Shown here: in pieces, positions 13,316 through 21,273 of the stretch | Position numbering within the stretch: position 1 is the first letter of the stretch | Layout of the letters: every line of letters begins with the position of its first letter | Assembly: GCA_046292345.1 (NCBI GenBank) | Contig: JBKBRC010000041.1 | Coordinates: 1 to 21,314, forward strand | Reading direction: 5' to 3' | Length of the DNA stretch: 21,314 bases | From: JBKBRC01 sp046292345 | GTDB lineage: Bacteria; Bacteroidota; Rhodothermia; Rhodothermales; Rubricoccaceae | Notes under the pieces: generated by a model | The model's input: only the letters and a program-made list of their open reading frames with translations | What the model was told of the DNA's origin: nothing | Databases searched by the model: none | Made by a program: the position numbers and the translations under genes

Positions 13316-15433
13316 TCAGGCATCCTCCATCTCGGCCCGCTCGGCGGCCAGCCTGTCTTGCACGTGCCGCGGCATGGGCTCGTAGTGGCTCGGGCGAGCG
13401 CGGTGCAACCCTCGGCCCTGCGTTATCGAGCGGAGGGCGGTGGCGTAGCGGTAGAGCTCGGCCTCCGGTACGTGGGCCCGGATGACCTGGAACCCCCCCT
13501 CGGCCTCCATGCCCTGGATGCGCCCGCGGCGGCCGTTGAGGTCTGCGAGCACGTCCCCCATGTACGCCTCAGGCACGGTCACCTCGAGCTCGCTGATGGG
13601 CTCGAGCAGCGCCGGCTGCGCCTCGCGGAAGCCGTTGCGGAACGCCATGCGCGCGGCCGTCTTGAACGCGTTCTCGTTGGAGTCTACGGGGTGCATGCCG
13701 CCGTCGAAGACGACCACGCGCACGTCCCCGACGGGATAGCCCGCCACGGGCCCGACGCGCAGCGCGTCGAGCACGCCTTTCTGGATCGCCCCGAAGAAGC
13801 GCTGCATGTCGATCACCCCGCCCACGATGGCGTCGATGAACTGTACGCGGCTGCCCCAGTCGGTCGTGACGGTGTGCTCGCCGCGCACCTTCATGTCGTC
13901 CGGCGCCTCGAACGTCTCCGTGAGCGGCTCGATCAGCAGCGCGATGTCGGCGAACTGCCCTGCGCCGCCGGTCTGCTTCTTGTGACGGTACGACGTGCGC
14001 GCGCGCGCCTGCACGGTCTCGCGGTAGCCCACCCGCGGCCGGTCGAACTCCACGTCCACGCCGAAGCGGTTCTTCAAGCGGAAGCGCGCGATCTCGAGGT
14101 GCATCTCGCCCTGCCCGGCGAGCGTGATCTGGCCCAGGTGCGCGTCGTGCTCGACGCGCAGGCTCGGGTCTTCCTTGACGAGTTGGTTGAGGCCCTGCCC
14201 CATCTTGTCCTCCTCGCCCTGCCGCGTCGCGCGTACGGCCAGCGTCATGCGGGCCTCCGGGTACGCGATGGGCGTCACCACGACCGGGCTGCCCTTCGTG
14301 CGCAGCGTGTCTCCCGGGCCGGTGTGCCTGAGCTTGACCGTCGCGCCGATGTCGCCTGCGACGAGTTGCCGGACGGGCTCGCGCTGGTGTCCGTTGAGGG
14401 CGTAGAGCGTGCCCAGGCGCTCCACCTGCCCGTTGTGCGCGTTCTCGAGGTCCAGCCCCTGCTCGAGCGTGCCGTCGTAGACCTTCAGGTAGGCGTACTC
14501 GCCCACGTGCTCCTCGGCCATCGTGCGGAAAACGAACGCGACCGGATCGGCGCCGGCGTCTGTGCGCACCTCACCGGCATCGAGGTGCGGCGGCGGCATC
14601 ATGACCGGGCTCGGGCACACGTTGTCGATAAAGCTCATCAGCCGGCTTACCCCCACGTTCTCGCGCGCGACCGTCAGAAAGACCGGGAAGAGCTGGTGCC
14701 GGATCATGGCCGCCCGGAGCCCCTTGCGCATTTCATCTTCGGAGAGCGTGCCCTTCTCGAAGTAGAGGTCCATCAGCCCCTCGTCGTTCTCGGCGATGCT
14801 TTCGACGAGTTCGTTGTGGAGCGCTGCCGCGCGGTCAGCGAACGCCTCGGCGATGGGCTCGAAGTGCGCCTGCCCCCGCTCGTCGAAGCGGATCTGCTTC
14901 ATCAGCAGCACGTCGACGATGGTACGCGTGCCGCGCCCACCGGGCAGCTGGACGGGCGTCGCGGCCCGCCCGAAGCGCTCCTGCACGCGCGCCAGGACGG
15001 CCTCGAAGTCCGCATCGGCCGTGTCGAGCTTGTTGAGGACGAACATGGCCGGCGTCTGCGACTCCTCGGTGTAGTGCCATGCCAGCTCGGTGCCTACCTG
15101 CACGCCCTCGGCGGCGTCGAGCACGAACACGGCCGTGTCGGTCACCTTGAGCGCCGTGATCTTCTCACCTGCAAAGTCCAAGTAGCCGGGCGCGTCGAGG
15201 ATGTTGATCTTGTGCCCCTCCCACTCGGCGTGCAGCAGGGACGTGAACACGCTCATGCCCCGCTCTTTTTCGGACGGGTGGTAGTCGCTCACCGTGGATC
15301 CGTCCTCTACCGAGCCCATGCGCGGGATGGCGCCTGCGCTGTAAAGCATCGCTTCGGCAAGCGTGGTCTTTCCGCTGCCCTGGTGGCCGACGAGAGCGAC
15401 GTTGCGGATGTGGTCGGCATCATAGATGTTCAT
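13316..15433 (-). CDS. Elongation factor G paralogue (EF-G2 / FusA2 type)
   Basis: The 705-residue translational GTPase has the full EF-G length and domain order. The G domain shows G1 GHQGSGKTT (16-24), a switch region EKERGMSVF (55-63), G3 DAPGYLDF (80-87) and G4 NKLD (134-137), followed by domains II-V to the C-terminus. These variants (GHQGSGKTT instead of AHIDAGKTT, DAPGY instead of DTPGH) mark the EF-G2 subgroup, not the main FusA. Residue Y84 replaces the His that helps GTP hydrolysis in canonical EF-G. EF-G2 proteins bind GTP, but their role in elongation is unclear. Ribosomal-protein and tuf genes, the normal neighbours of fusA, are absent. A good promoter lies 75-103 bp upstream, and the leader is C/T-rich with no Shine-Dalgarno sequence. 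Confidence 0.88.
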   Translation of the reverse strand: MNIYDADHIRNVALVGHQGSGKTTLAEAMLYSAGAIPRMGSVEDGSTVSDYHPSEKERGMSVFTSLLHAEWEGHKINILDAPGYLDFAGEKITALKVTDTAVFVLDAAEGVQVGTELAWHYTEESQTPAMFVLNKLDTADADFEAVLARVQERFGRAATPVQLPGGRGTRTIVDVLLMKQIRFDERGQAHFEPIAEAFADRAAALHNELVESIAENDEGLMDLYFEKGTLSEDEMRKGLRAAMIRHQLFPVFLTVARENVGVSRLMSFIDNVCPSPVMMPPPHLDAGEVRTDAGADPVAFVFRTMAEEHVGEYAYLKVYDGTLEQGLDLENAHNGQVERLGTLYALNGHQREPVRQLVAGDIGATVKLRHTGPGDTLRTKGSPVVVTPIAYPEARMTLAVRATRQGEEDKMGQGLNQLVKEDPSLRVEHDAHLGQITLAGQGEMHLEIARFRLKNRFGVDVEFDRPRVGYRETVQARARTSYRHKKQTGGAGQFADIALLIEPLTETFEAPDDMKVRGEHTVTTDWGSRVQFIDAIVGGVIDMQRFFGAIQKGVLDALRVGPVAGYPVGDVRVVVFDGGMHPVDSNENAFKTAARMAFRNGFREAQPALLEPISELEVTVPEAYMGDVLADLNGRRGRIQGMEAEGGFQVIRAHVPEAELYRYATALRSITQGRGLHRARPSHYEPMPRHVQDRLAAERAEMEDA

Positions 15434-15508
15434 CGCGAGGAGGGAGAATCGGAGGGCGGAGAAGGAGCGCCGGAAGCCAGGACCGGAAGCGCTTCGGTGT
15501 GACCGGTC

Positions 15509-15536
15509 AAGATATCCGGACCGTCCTCATTGTCAA
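15509..15536 (-). promoter_or_regulatory. Sigma-70-like promoter of EF-G2 gene (TTGACA-N16-TATCTT)
   Basis: The minus strand has TTGACA (15531-15536), a 16-bp spacer, and TATCTT (15509-15514), followed by GACC. This is the only place in the window where the recurring TATCTT element comes with a perfect -35 box. The ATG is 74 nt downstream, implying a leader of roughly 65-70 nt. Confidence 0.65.
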
Positions 15537-15619
15537 GATTCCATGATGCAGCGGCAATGTTCCGCGTGAGGCTTGCCCGGAGGGATCTACCTGCCCCGCA
15601 GCAAACCCCGCCGCGCGGG

Positions 15620-15626
15620 TAGCTTG
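15620..15626 (+). promoter_or_regulatory. -10-like element TAGCTTG upstream of tsaB
   Basis: TAGCTTGCG lies 24 nt before the tsaB ATG and is identical over nine bases to the element before the YkvA gene. It lies in the region divergent from the EF-G2 promoter. Confidence 0.5.
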
Positions 15627-15650
15627 CGAGCCGCCTGCTCCGCCATCGCC

Positions 15651-16319
15651 ATGCTGCTCGCCATCGAAACCGCCACCGACGTGTGCAGCGTCGCCCTCGT
15701 CCGCGACGGGGCGCTGCTGGCCGAGGCCTCGCTCTACGCCCCGCGCCAGCACGCCACGCGGCTCGCACCCCTCGTCGCCGACCTTTTCGCGCACGCCGGC
15801 TGCGCGCCCGCGGCGCTCGAGGCCGTGGCCGTCTCAGCCGGGCCGGGTTCATACACGGGCCTGCGGATCGGGCTGAGCACAGCCAAGGGGCTGTGCGTGG
15901 CTACCGGCGCGGCTCTCGTCGGCGTGCCCTCGCTCGAGGCGCAGGCGCTCGCGCTCGATGGCCACGCCGCGCCGGGCGAGGTGGTCGCGGCGGCCTTCCG
16001 CTCGCGCCGGGGCGAGGTGTACGCCGCCGCCTACCGCCTCGCCGAGGACGCACGCCCCGAGGCCGTCGCCCCCCCGGCGGCCGTCCCCGAGGACGCGCTC
16101 GCCGGCTGGCTGCCGCCCGGCATTGCGTGGACGACCGGCGGGGCCGCCGCAGCGCTCGCCCCCTACGTGCCCACCGCACGGCACGTGGCGGCGCCGCCCG
16201 CCGCGGCGCGCGTGGCGCGCGTGGCCCAGCTGCGCCTGGCCGCCGGCGACACCGACGACCTCGAGCGCTTCGAGCCGGCCTATCTCAAGCCGTTCGTCGC
16301 CACGCGTCCGGCCCGCTGA
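15651..16319 (+). CDS. tsaB: tRNA threonylcarbamoyladenosine biosynthesis protein TsaB
   Basis: The 222-residue protein has the ASKHA-fold N-terminal lobe of TsaB: LLAIETATDVCSVAL (2-16), the conserved HATRLAPLV (34-42) and the diagnostic SAGPGSYTGLRIG (62-74). TsaB is the scaffold partner of TsaD in the complex that, with TsaE, installs t6A at position 37 of ANN-decoding tRNAs. The C-terminal half is less conserved but ends in the typical PAYLKPF motif. I start at the ATG at 15651, where family similarity begins and a -10-like element lies 24 nt upstream. The frame is open further 5' but without similarity. tsaD and tsaE are not in the window. accD follows 98 bp downstream with its own weak promoter candidate. 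Confidence 0.93.
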   Translation: MLLAIETATDVCSVALVRDGALLAEASLYAPRQHATRLAPLVADLFAHAGCAPAALEAVAVSAGPGSYTGLRIGLSTAKGLCVATGAALVGVPSLEAQALALDGHAAPGEVVAAAFRSRRGEVYAAAYRLAEDARPEAVAPPAAVPEDALAGWLPPGIAWTTGGAAAALAPYVPTARHVAAPPAAARVARVAQLRLAAGDTDDLERFEPAYLKPFVATRPAR

Positions 16320-16349
16320 CCGGCCGCACAGACCTGTCACAGGAGGCGC

Positions 16350-16356
16350 TATCTTC
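16350..16356 (+). promoter_or_regulatory. Weak -10-like element TATCTTC upstream of accD
   Basis: TATCTTCCG lies 61 nt before the accD ATG, in the 98-bp space after tsaB. It suggests accD can be transcribed separately from tsaB, though the spacing is longer than for the other elements. Confidence 0.35.
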
Positions 16357-16417
16357 CGCGCGCCGGCGGGCTGTGCACGTCTCCCGCACTCGCTCCACCC
16401 TCCCTTCCCCACACGGC

Positions 16418-17320
16418 ATGAGTTGGTTCAAGCGGCAATCGGCGGGCATCCAGACCGAGCAGAGCGAGCGCAACGAGGCGCCCGAGGGCTACTGGGTCAA
16501 GTGCCCGCAGTGCGGCACCATCACGAGCCAGCGCGACCTTGAGGAGCACGCCCGCGTGTGCCCCAAGTGCGGCCACCACCACGCGATGGGCGGGCTCGGC
16601 TACTGCCGCCTGCTCTTCGACGACGGGCGCTTCGAGCGGCACGACACGCACCTCCACTCCGCCGACCCGCTCGGGTTCGTCGACCGCAAGCCCTACCCGG
16701 CGCGCATCGCCGCCGCCGAGAAGTCTTCCGGACTCAACGACGCCGTCGTCTCCGCCACGGGCACCGTGGGTGGCCATCCGCTCTCGCTGGCGGCCATGGA
16801 CTTCTCGTTCATCGGCGGCTCGATGGGCTCGGTCGTCGGCGAGACGATCGCGCGGGCCATCCGGCGCGCCGTTGCCGAGCGTCGCGCGTGCATGGTCATC
16901 AGCCAGTCTGGAGGGGCGCGCATGATGGAAGGCGCGCTCAGCCTGATGCAGATGGCCAAGACGAGCGCCAACCTGGCCGTGCTCGCCGAGGCTGGCCTGC
17001 CCTATTTCTCGCTCATGACGCACCCCACGACGGGCGGTGTGACGGCCTCGTTCGCCATGCTCGGCGACGTCAACCTGGCCGAGCCAGACGCACTCATCGG
17101 CTTCGCCGGCCCGCGCGTGATCCGCGAGACGATCGGGCGAGACCTGCCCAAGGGCTTTCAGCGGGCCGAGTTTCTGGTCGATAAAGGCTTCATCGACCGG
17201 ATCGTGCCCCGGCCGGCGCTGCGCAGCGAAGTTGCGCACCTGCTCGACCTGCTGCTCGGCAAGCCCGAGGGCCAGCACGAGCGCACGCCGAGCGGGGCCG
17301 GCGAGCCCCCCGCCTCCTGA
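16418..17320 (+). CDS. accD: Acetyl-CoA carboxylase carboxyltransferase subunit beta
   Basis: The 300-residue protein is the beta subunit of the carboxyltransferase that moves the carboxyl group from biotin to acetyl-CoA, making malonyl-CoA for fatty acid synthesis. It has the N-terminal zinc ribbon (C29-x2-C32, C48-x2-C51) and the crotonase-fold core with MDFSFIGGSMGSVVGE (127-142), SQSGGARMMEGALSLMQMAKTS (162-183) and THPTTGGVTASFAMLGD (201-217). The C-terminus has a short, low-complexity tail. The partner accA is not in the window, which is common since the two genes are often unlinked. The stop overlaps the start of the Wzi-like gene by one base (TGATG), suggesting translational coupling. 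Confidence 0.96.
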   Translation: MSWFKRQSAGIQTEQSERNEAPEGYWVKCPQCGTITSQRDLEEHARVCPKCGHHHAMGGLGYCRLLFDDGRFERHDTHLHSADPLGFVDRKPYPARIAAAEKSSGLNDAVVSATGTVGGHPLSLAAMDFSFIGGSMGSVVGETIARAIRRAVAERRACMVISQSGGARMMEGALSLMQMAKTSANLAVLAEAGLPYFSLMTHPTTGGVTASFAMLGDVNLAEPDALIGFAGPRVIRETIGRDLPKGFQRAEFLVDKGFIDRIVPRPALRSEVAHLLDLLLGKPEGQHERTPSGAGEPPAS

Positions 17321-19014
17321 TGCGCTTCCTCCTCGCCACGGCGCTGCTGCTCGCGCTCGCGCCTACCGCACCCGCCCAGACCGACGGCCTCCAGCAGATC
17401 GACGACGAGACGCAGCGCTTTCTCGAACGCCAGCGCACGCTCGGGCACCTGGCCGATGGCCGTCTCGACGTGCTGCCGCTCTCGGCCCGCGACGCACGCG
17501 CGCTCCTCGACTCGCTCGCCGCACGCCCCGACGCGCTCACCGACACCGACCGCCGGCTGCTCGCGCACCTGCGCGGCGAGCGCCCGGCGGGCCTGCTGAC
17601 CCGCTACGCGCAGGCCCTCTCGCCCGAGCTCTACCGCAACAACCGGACGCTGCTCTCGGTCCGCGGCGACGCGCAGGGCGTTCCGTTCGGCTTCGAGGCC
17701 GACGCGGTGCTGAACCTGGCCTACGGCCCCGTCCAGGTCTACGACGCCGCCGGGCGGCGCCCGCAGCGTACGGCGTGGCTCAACACGCGCGGCGTGCGCG
17801 CGGCCGGGCACGCAGGGCGCTTCTTCTTCGAGACGCGCGTCGAGGAAAACCAGGCGCGCGCGCCCGAGCCGCGCTTCGTGCCGCAGACGGCGCCGCGCCT
17901 CGGCTTCACGCTCTTCCGCGACAGCACCTACGACTACTTCAACTCGACCGGCGTCATCGGCTACCGTGGGCCCGTGCTCGAGGCGCGCTTCGGGCGGGAC
18001 CGCAACCGCTGGGGCTTCGCGCGCTCGAGCCCCTACCTCTCCAACTACGCCGCGCCCTACGACCACCTTCAGCTCCGCTGGACCGTCTGGCGCCTCCAGT
18101 TCACCAACCTCTACGCGCGCTTCACCAACCCGGTCCGGCCTGCGGGCGCCCGCGGCGACGACCTCTACCAGCAGCGCTTTGGCGCCTTCCACCGGCTCGC
18201 CATCCGTCTGCCGGCCGGACTCGAGGCCGAGGTGTTCGAGGCGATCATCTTCGGGGCCGACACGACCGCCTTCGGGAGGCGGGCGTCGTTTTTCGAGCTG
18301 GCCTACCTCAACCCGTTCCAGTTCTACCGCGGCGCCGAGCGCGACATCGGCTCGCCCGACAACGCGCTTGCCGGCGGCGGCCTGGCCTGGCAGGGCCTGG
18401 GCGGCGCCCGCCTCTACGGGCAGCTGCTCCTCGACGAGCTCTCGTTCGCGCGCCTGCGCGATGACTGGTGGGGCAACAAGTGGGCCGTCGTCGCCGGCGC
18501 CGAAGTCTCGGATCCCGGGCTGCCCGGGCTGGGCCGCCTCCGCGGGCTCGACCTGCGCGCCGAGGCCGCGCGCCTGCGCCCGTACCTCTACTCGCACCGC
18601 GGGCTCGGCACCGCGTACGTCCACTTCCGCGACGGCCTCGGGCACCCGGCCGGCCCTAACGCCGAGGACCTGACGCTCTCGGCCCGCTACGTGCCCTCGC
18701 CCGACATGGAGGCCGTGCTCGACCTCGCGTTCACGCGCCGCGGGCGCAATACGGCCACGCAGAACTTCGGCTCCGACCCGCTCGAGCCCTACACGACCCG
18801 CGTCAGCGACGACGACGTCGTCATGCTCCAGGGCGTGCGGCAGTCGAACGTGCTCGCCGAGGCGCGCCTCGGCTACCGTCTGCTCCCCGATGCCACGGCC
18901 GGCGCGGCGGTGCTCTACGTAACCCGCAACGACGCCGAGCTCGGGCGCACGCGCTACGCCGTCCCTCAGGTCTTCCTGCGCTGGGGCGTGCCCTTCGCCA
19001 GCACACGCTACTGA
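17320..19014 (+). CDS. Wzi-like outer-membrane beta-barrel protein (capsule assembly Wzi family)
   Basis: The 564-residue protein begins with a signal peptide of about 20 residues ending in APA-Q. An N-terminal helical part (about 20-110), including FLERQRTLGHLADGRLDVLPL, precedes a long series of alternating polar and hydrophobic strands rich in Tyr, Phe, Arg and Gly that ends in an aromatic residue (STRY). This is typical of an outer-membrane barrel. Segments such as ARFGRDRNRWGFARSSPYL and SFFELAYLNPFQFYRG resemble the Wzi-like family found widely in Bacteroidota. Wzi in enterobacteria binds capsule polysaccharide at the surface, but no capsule genes occur here, so the function is uncertain. 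The ATG overlaps the accD stop by one base. Confidence 0.75.
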   Translation: MRFLLATALLLALAPTAPAQTDGLQQIDDETQRFLERQRTLGHLADGRLDVLPLSARDARALLDSLAARPDALTDTDRRLLAHLRGERPAGLLTRYAQALSPELYRNNRTLLSVRGDAQGVPFGFEADAVLNLAYGPVQVYDAAGRRPQRTAWLNTRGVRAAGHAGRFFFETRVEENQARAPEPRFVPQTAPRLGFTLFRDSTYDYFNSTGVIGYRGPVLEARFGRDRNRWGFARSSPYLSNYAAPYDHLQLRWTVWRLQFTNLYARFTNPVRPAGARGDDLYQQRFGAFHRLAIRLPAGLEAEVFEAIIFGADTTAFGRRASFFELAYLNPFQFYRGAERDIGSPDNALAGGGLAWQGLGGARLYGQLLLDELSFARLRDDWWGNKWAVVAGAEVSDPGLPGLGRLRGLDLRAEAARLRPYLYSHRGLGTAYVHFRDGLGHPAGPNAEDLTLSARYVPSPDMEAVLDLAFTRRGRNTATQNFGSDPLEPYTTRVSDDDVVMLQGVRQSNVLAEARLGYRLLPDATAGAAVLYVTRNDAELGRTRYAVPQVFLRWGVPFASTRY

Positions 19015-19062
19015 GGCGAGCCGGGACCCCGGCGGAGGAACCGTACCTACGCGCCGGGCCGC

Positions 19063-19110
19063 ATACGACGTCCCCGAGATACGACGCCCCCGAGATACGA
19101 CGCCCCCGAG
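19063..19110. repeat. 16-bp tandem repeat (3 copies)
   Basis: Three head-to-tail copies of ATACGACGCCCCCGAG; the first differs by one base (T for C). The array ends 8 nt before the -10-like element of the S9 peptidase gene, so it occupies the place of a -35 region and upstream regulatory sites. Confidence 0.93.
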
Positions 19111-19118
19111 GGCCACCG

Positions 19119-19126
19119 TATACTTG
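19119..19126 (+). promoter_or_regulatory. -10-like element TATACTTG upstream of S9 peptidase gene
   Basis: TATACTTGCGG lies 23 nt before the ATG at 19150, the same distance as the TAGCTTGCG elements of the YkvA and tsaB genes. It directly follows a 16-bp tandem repeat. Confidence 0.5.
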
Positions 19127-19149
19127 CGGACCAGGCCTCCTCCGCTCCC

Positions 19150-21231
19150 ATGCTCCGCCTGTTCGCGCTCGCTCTGCTCGTGTCGCTCTCCGCTCCTGCC
19201 GCCCTCGCCCAGGCCGGCACCGACGACCCCTTCCTCTGGCTCGAGGACGTTGAGGGCGCCGAGGCGCTCGCGTGGGTCGAGGCGCGCAACGCCGAGACGC
19301 TGGCCGCGCTCCGCGCGCACCCGGCCTTCCAGACGATCTACGACGACGCGCTGCGCATCCTCTCGGCGCAGGACCGCATCGCCATGCCGGCCATGCGCGG
19401 CGCGTGGATCTCGAACGTCTGGACGGACGCGCGCAACCCGCGCGGCGTCTGGCGGCGCGCGTCCTGGGACGCCTACCTCGCCGGCGCGCCCGACTGGCAG
19501 ACGCTGCTCGACATCGACGCGCTCGGCGCGGCCGAGAACGTCAACTGGGCGCTCGGCGGCACGGTCTGCCAGGGGCCCGCCTATCGCCGCTGCCTCGTGC
19601 GCCTCTCGCGCGGCGGCGCCGACGCCACCGAGGTCCGCGAGTTCGATACCGACGCGCGGCGCTTCGTCGAGGGCGGCTTCCGCCTGGCCGAGTCCAAGTC
19701 CAGCGTCGCCTGGGCCGACGACGCGACGCTGCTCGTGGCCGACGCCACCGAGGCCACGGGCGCCCTCACCACGTCCGGCTACCCGCGCCTCGTGCGCCTG
19801 TGGCCGCGCGGCACGCACCTCGGCGCGCAGCCCGTGCTGCTCGAGATCCCCGAGACGGACATGGGCCTCTTCGTCGCCACCCTCCCCACAGCCACGGGTG
19901 CCATCCCGGTCGTGCAGCACGTGCCCTCGTTCTTCGAGCGCGTCACGTACGTCGTACGCGAGGGCGCGCTCGTACGCGTAGACCTCCCGCTCGACGCCAA
20001 CCCTTCCATCGTCAGCGGGCAACTCGTCGTATACCTGCGCTCGCCCTGGGAGACCGGCGGCACCACGCACGCCGCCGGCAGCCTCATCGCGATGGACTTC
20101 GAGCGCTTCCTCGCAGGCGAGCGCGACTTCACGCCGGTCGCGGCGCCGGGCGAGCGGCAGACGATCAACGCTGTCTCGACCACGCGCGCCTCGGTGATCG
20201 TGAGCCTGCTCACGAACGTGACGGGCGAGCTCGTCCGCTACCGCTACCATGACGGCGCGTGGCGCGGCGAGCCGGTCCAGGCGCCTGCCCAGGGTACGCT
20301 CTCGGTCGTCTCGACCGGCCCGGAAACCGACCGCTTCTTCTTCGTCCACACGGGCTTCCTGACGCCCACGACGCTTTACCTGGCCGAGGCCGACGGCTCG
20401 GTGCGCGAGGTGCAGCGCCTGCCGGCGCAGTTTGACGCCTCCGGCCTCGTCGTACGGCAGGAGGAGGCGACCTCGCGCGACGGCACGCGTGTCCCGTACT
20501 TCCTCGTGCACCGCGAGGGCCTCGCCCTCGACGGCTCCAACCCGACGCTGCTCTACGCCTACGGCGGCTTCGAGGTCTCGCTGACGCCGTCGTACAGCAG
20601 CGTGATGGGCAAGTCGTGGCTCGAGCGCGGCGGCGTCTACGTCGTGGCCAACATCCGCGGCGGGGGCGAGTTCGGGCCGCAGTGGCACCGCGCGGCGCTC
20701 AAGGAGAACCGCCAGCGCGCCTACGACGACTTCATCGCCGTAGCCGAGGCGCTCGTCGCCAGCGGCGTCACGTCGCCCGAGCGGCTCGGCATCGAGGGCG
20801 GCTCGAACGGCGGCCTGCTGACGGGCGTGGCCATGACGCAGCGCCCGGATCTGTTCAACGCCGTGCTGATCCACGTGCCGCTGCTCGACATGCAGCGCTA
20901 CCACCGGCTGCTCGCGGGCGCAAGCTGGATGGCCGAGTACGGCAACCCGGACGTACCCGAGGAGTGGGCCTACATCCAGCGCTACTCGCCCTACCACAAC
21001 CTGCGTCCGGGCGTCCGCTACCCGATGCCGCTCATCACCACGACCACGCGCGACGACCGCGTGCACCCGGGGCACGCGCGCAAGATGGCTGCGCGCATGA
21101 ACGCGATGGGCCTGCCGGTACTCTACTTCGAGAACACCGAGGGCGGGCACGGGTCCGGCGTGACGCCGGAGCAGCAGGCGCTCCGCCACGCCGTCGTGTA
21201 CAGCTACCTCCTCGACCGCCTCTTCGACTGA
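19150..21231 (+). CDS. Exported prolyl oligopeptidase family (S9A) serine peptidase
   Basis: The 693-residue protein starts with a signal peptide of about 20 residues (ending ALA-Q) and should act in the periplasm or outside. The N-terminal DDPFLWLEDVEGAEALAWV (25-43) is the classic opening of the S9A family. A beta-propeller region (about 70-420) gates access to the alpha/beta-hydrolase domain. The catalytic triad is intact: S552 in EGGSNGG, Asp in TTRDDRVHPGH (D635/D636) and H667 in EGGHGSG. The ANIRGGGEFGPQWH segment (500-513) is also typical. It should cut short peptides after proline, though substrate preference is a family-level inference. The gene has its own upstream region with a tandem repeat and a -10-like element, so it is probably not co-transcribed with the Wzi-like gene. 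Confidence 0.94.
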   Translation: MLRLFALALLVSLSAPAALAQAGTDDPFLWLEDVEGAEALAWVEARNAETLAALRAHPAFQTIYDDALRILSAQDRIAMPAMRGAWISNVWTDARNPRGVWRRASWDAYLAGAPDWQTLLDIDALGAAENVNWALGGTVCQGPAYRRCLVRLSRGGADATEVREFDTDARRFVEGGFRLAESKSSVAWADDATLLVADATEATGALTTSGYPRLVRLWPRGTHLGAQPVLLEIPETDMGLFVATLPTATGAIPVVQHVPSFFERVTYVVREGALVRVDLPLDANPSIVSGQLVVYLRSPWETGGTTHAAGSLIAMDFERFLAGERDFTPVAAPGERQTINAVSTTRASVIVSLLTNVTGELVRYRYHDGAWRGEPVQAPAQGTLSVVSTGPETDRFFFVHTGFLTPTTLYLAEADGSVREVQRLPAQFDASGLVVRQEEATSRDGTRVPYFLVHREGLALDGSNPTLLYAYGGFEVSLTPSYSSVMGKSWLERGGVYVVANIRGGGEFGPQWHRAALKENRQRAYDDFIAVAEALVASGVTSPERLGIEGGSNGGLLTGVAMTQRPDLFNAVLIHVPLLDMQRYHRLLAGASWMAEYGNPDVPEEWAYIQRYSPYHNLRPGVRYPMPLITTTTRDDRVHPGHARKMAARMNAMGLPVLYFENTEGGHGSGVTPEQQALRHAVVYSYLLDRLFD

Positions 21232-21273
21232 TCCGCGGCGCTGCTCCTCCTGCGCCGCACGACCCGGCAGGCG

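Noticed and set aside
17158..21189. A very long open frame on the minus strand opposite accD, the Wzi-like gene and the S9 peptidase gene
   Set aside because: It is antisense to three well-supported genes, is full of Arg/Glu/Val/Ala low complexity, and resembles no family. GC-rich codons with G/C in third position leave the opposite strand free of stops.
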